Part shown: piece by piece, positions 61,476 through 64,000 of the stretch
Position numbering within the stretch: the first letter of the stretch is position 1
How the letters are laid out: the number at the start of each line of letters is the position of its first letter
Assembly (NCBI RefSeq): GCF_900114705.1
Contig: NZ_FOTW01000006.1
Span: 124,001-188,000 of the forward strand
DNA from: Rugamonas rubra
Lineage (GTDB): Bacteria; Pseudomonadota; Gammaproteobacteria; Burkholderiales; Burkholderiaceae_D
DNA: 64,000 nucleotides
Direction: 5' to 3'
Translations under genes and position numbers: made by a program
The notes under the pieces: model-generated
The model's input: only the letters and a program-made list of their open reading frames with translations
Told to the model about the DNA's origin: nothing
Database searches by the model: none

Positions 61476-64000
61476 ATGTCCGATACCAGCAAACCAGCAG
61501 CGCCGAAAGAAGCCAAGCAGGGCAAGAAGCCCGAGAGCAAATACCCGGTCAACATGACCGAAACCCCGTTCCCGATGCGCGGCGACATGGCCAAGCGCGA
61601 GCCGCAATGGGTCAAGGACTGGCAAGAGAAGAAGATCTACCAGCGCATCCGCAAGGCCGCCGCCGGCCGGCCGAAATTCATCCTGCACGACGGCCCGCCC
61701 TACGCCAACGGCGACATCCACCTCGGCCACGCCGTCAACAAGATCCTCAAGGACATGGTGGTCAAGTCGCGCACCCTGGCCGGCTTCGACGCGCCCTACG
61801 TGCCGGGCTGGGACTGCCACGGCATGCCGATCGAGATCCAGATCGAAAAACAATACGGCAAGAACCTGCCGACCGCCGAGGTGCTGACCAAGGCGCGCGC
61901 CTACGCGCTCGAGCAGGTCGACCGCCAGCGCAAGGACTTCATCCGCCTGGGCGTGCTGGGCGAGTGGGAAAACCCCTACTTGACCATGAACTACTCGAAC
62001 GAGGCCGACGAGCTGCGCGCCCTCGGCCAGCTGCTGGAAAAGGGCTATGTGTATCGCGGCCTGAAGCCGGTCAACTGGTGCTTCGACTGCGGTTCCGCCC
62101 TGGCCGAGGCCGAAGTGGAATACCAGGACAAGCGCGACCCGGCGATCGACGTCGGCTTCAAGTTCGCCGAGCACGCCAAGCTGGCGGCCGCCTTCGGCCT
62201 GCCGTCGCTGCCGACGGAGAACGGCTTCATCGTCATCTGGACCACCACGCCGTGGACCATCCCGTCCAACCAGGCGCTCAACGTCCACCCGGAGATCAAG
62301 TACGCGCTGGTGCAGACCGAGCGCGACGGCGCCCCGCTGCTGCTGATCCTGGCGCAGGATTTGGCCGAATCCTGCCTGGCCCGCTACAAGCTCGAAGGCA
62401 GCACCATCGCCACCTGCGACGGCGCCGCCCTGGCCGGCATCGGCTTCCGCCACCCGCTGCACGCCAGCGACGCCTTCTACGACCGCCTGTCGCCGATGTA
62501 CCAGGCCGACTACGTCACCACCGAGAGCGGCACCGGCGTGGTCCACTCGGCACCCGCCTACGGCCAGGACGACTTCATCTCCTGCAAGGCGCACGGCATG
62601 CAGGACGACGCCATCCTGACCCCGGTGATGGGCGACGGTAAGTTCGTCTCGACCCTGCCGCTGTTCGGCGGCATGACCATCTGGGAGGCCTCCAAGCCGA
62701 TCTGCAGCGCGCTGACCGAGGCCGGCGCCCTGTTCGAGGTGAAGATGTTCGCCCACAGCTATATGCACTGCTGGCGCCACAAGACGCCGATCATCTACCG
62801 CGCCACCTCGCAGTGGTTCGCCGGCATGGACGTGACGCCGAAGGACGGCGGCCCGACCCTGCGCCAGAGCGCCCTGCAAGGCATCGCCGACACCAAGTTC
62901 TACCCGGACTGGGGCCAGGCCCGCCTGCACGGCATGATCGCCAACCGTCCCGACTGGACCTTGTCGCGTCAACGCCAATGGGGCGTGCCGATGGCCTTCA
63001 TCGTCCACAAGGAAACCGGCGAGCTGCATCCGCGCACGCCCGAGCTGCTGGAACAAGTCGCCCAGCTGATCGAGAAGAGCGGCATCGACGCCTGGCTGGC
63101 GCTGGACCTGCAGGACCTGCTCGGCGACGAGGCGGCCATGTACCTCAAGAACAAGGACACGCTGGATGTCTGGTTCGACTCCGGCACCACCCACCAGACC
63201 GTGCTGCGCGGTTCGCACAAGGAGCAGTCCGCCTTCCCGGCCGACCTGTACCTGGAGGGTTCCGACCAACACCGCGGCTGGTTCCACTCGTCCCTGTTGA
63301 CCTCCTCGATGCTCAACGGCCGGCCGCCCTACAAGGCGCTGCTGACGCACGGCTTCACCGTCGACGGCGAGGGCAAGAAGATGTCCAAATCGCTGGGCAA
63401 CACGCTGGCGCCGCAGAAGATCTCCGACACCCTGGGCGCCGACATCCTGCGCCTGTGGATCGCCTCGACCGACTACACCGGCGAGCTGTCGATCTCCGAC
63501 GAGATCCTCAAGCGCGTCACCGAGGCCTACCGCCGCATCCGCAACACGCTGCGCTTCCTGCTGGCCAACATCTCCGACTTCGACCACGCCAGCCAGGCCG
63601 TGCCGGTGGACCAGCTGTTCGAGATCGACCGCTACGCGCTGGCCAACATGGCCGCGCTGCAGGCCGACATGGTGGCCCACTACGACCAGTACGAGTTCCA
63701 GCCGGTGGTGTCGAAGCTGCAGAACTTCTGCTCCGAGGACCTGGGCGGCTTCTACCTGGACATCCTCAAGGACCGCCTGTACACCAGCGCCATCGGTTCG
63801 CCGGCGCGCCGCTCGGCGCAGACCGCGCTGTGGCACATCACGCAAAGCCTGCTGCGCCTGATGGCGCCGGCGCTGTCGTTCACCGCCGAGGAGGCCTGGG
63901 CCATCTTCGCCGGCGCCGAGGCGTATAAGGCCAGCGACGAGACCATCTTCACGCAAACCTGGTGGCAGCTGCCGCAGCCGGCCGACAGCGCCGCGCTGAT
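61476..64000 (+). CDS. ileS: Isoleucyl-tRNA synthetase IleS (3' end outside window)
   Basis: 841 complete residues are visible, out of about 940 in the E. coli enzyme. It charges tRNA-Ile. The class I signature HLGH is at 82-85 within [18 protein letters not shown]. The CP1 editing domain runs about 210-430, with [15 protein letters not shown] and [21 protein letters not shown] is at 635-639 in [13 protein letters not shown]. The anticodon-binding domain is entered at about 700; the C-terminal zinc finger is beyond the window. The ATG at 61476 has only a weak ribosome site, but the N-terminal [20 protein letters not shown] alignment fits. Probably co-transcribed with ribF; lspA usually follows. 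Confidence 0.97.
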   Translation, partial: MSDTSKPAAPKEAKQGKKPESKYPVNMTETPFPMRGDMAKREPQWVKDWQEKKIYQRIRKAAAGRPKFILHDGPPYANGDIHLGHAVNKILKDMVVKSRTLAGFDAPYVPGWDCHGMPIEIQIEKQYGKNLPTAEVLTKARAYALEQVDRQRKDFIRLGVLGEWENPYLTMNYSNEADELRALGQLLEKGYVYRGLKPVNWCFDCGSALAEAEVEYQDKRDPAIDVGFKFAEHAKLAAAFGLPSLPTENGFIVIWTTTPWTIPSNQALNVHPEIKYALVQTERDGAPLLLILAQDLAESCLARYKLEGSTIATCDGAALAGIGFRHPLHASDAFYDRLSPMYQADYVTTESGTGVVHSAPAYGQDDFISCKAHGMQDDAILTPVMGDGKFVSTLPLFGGMTIWEASKPICSALTEAGALFEVKMFAHSYMHCWRHKTPIIYRATSQWFAGMDVTPKDGGPTLRQSALQGIADTKFYPDWGQARLHGMIANRPDWTLSRQRQWGVPMAFIVHKETGELHPRTPELLEQVAQLIEKSGIDAWLALDLQDLLGDEAAMYLKNKDTLDVWFDSGTTHQTVLRGSHKEQSAFPADLYLEGSDQHRGWFHSSLLTSSMLNGRPPYKALLTHGFTVDGEGKKMSKSLGNTLAPQKISDTLGADILRLWIASTDYTGELSISDEILKRVTEAYRRIRNTLRFLLANISDFDHASQAVPVDQLFEIDRYALANMAALQADMVAHYDQYEFQPVVSKLQNFCSEDLGGFYLDILKDRLYTSAIGSPARRSAQTALWHITQSLLRLMAPALSFTAEEAWAIFAGAEAYKASDETIFTQTWWQLPQPADSAAL

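Overview
The window is very GC-rich (roughly two thirds G+C by eye), with strongly GC-ending codons and dense, operon-like packing. Gene content and protein sequences point to Burkholderiales, family Oxalobacteraceae, most likely the Massilia / Duganella / Janthinobacterium group. The strongest taxonomic pointers are a complete JqsA-JqsS-JqsR-type alpha-hydroxyketone quorum-sensing locus, the flgA-flgM-flgN versus flgB-L arrangement, and a rluC / rne divergent pair.

Layout. 1-624 is the 3' end of a large secreted or surface protein with calcium-loop motifs. 826-12,058 is the rod/hook/junction operon flgBCDEFGHIJKL on the minus strand, with flgA-flgM-flgN divergent (12,085-13,679). Two near-consensus sigma-28 promoters are readable, one before flgM and one before flgK. 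13,782-15,396 is a LysR regulator divergent from an FMN azoreductase. 15,422-24,169 is a second minus-strand motility operon in transcriptional order flhB-flhA-(rpn remnant)-flhF-flhG-fliA-motC-motD. 24,320-30,392 is a minus-strand housekeeping block: a FAH-family protein, rsuA, sppA-like S49 peptidase, a Rieske protein, a HAD phosphatase and rluC, with one plus-strand hypothetical gene of 140 residues. 31,058-38,795 carries rne, chrA, moaA and a mobA-moeA fusion. 38,815-42,724 holds a CoA-transferase, rmuC and a group II truncated haemoglobin. 42,819-46,529 is the jqsA / jqsS-jqsR locus. 46,564-50,325 has a large FtsX-type permease and an adenine deaminase. 50,912-55,823 is the prkA-yeaH-spoVR stress operon. 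56,344-60,218 is tonB-exbB-exbD-exbD plus a TPR protein. 60,422 to the end is ribF-ileS, with ileS running off the window.

How the genes work together. The two flagellar operons supply the axial structure (FlgB-L), the export gate (FlhA, FlhB), placement and number control (FlhF, FlhG), the late sigma factor with its anti-sigma factor (FliA, FlgM), a junction-protein chaperone (FlgN) and a second stator pair (MotC, MotD). The sigma-28 promoters at flgM and flgK place those genes in the late class. The JQS locus makes and senses an alpha-hydroxyketone signal. Its divergent promoter region holds a perfect FNR/ANR-type palindrome plus a one-mismatch second copy, and a truncated haemoglobin gene lies directly downstream of jqsA, which together suggest oxygen or NO input into quorum sensing.

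The items most worth a second look are the FNR-type boxes at the JQS locus, the MobA-MoeA fusion, a FAH-family protein that has lost all three acidic metal ligands, a degenerate FlhG P-loop, an extra segment in FlgE, and a 5'-truncated Rpn-family gene inserted in the flh operon. No tRNA, rRNA, CRISPR array or intact insertion sequence was seen.
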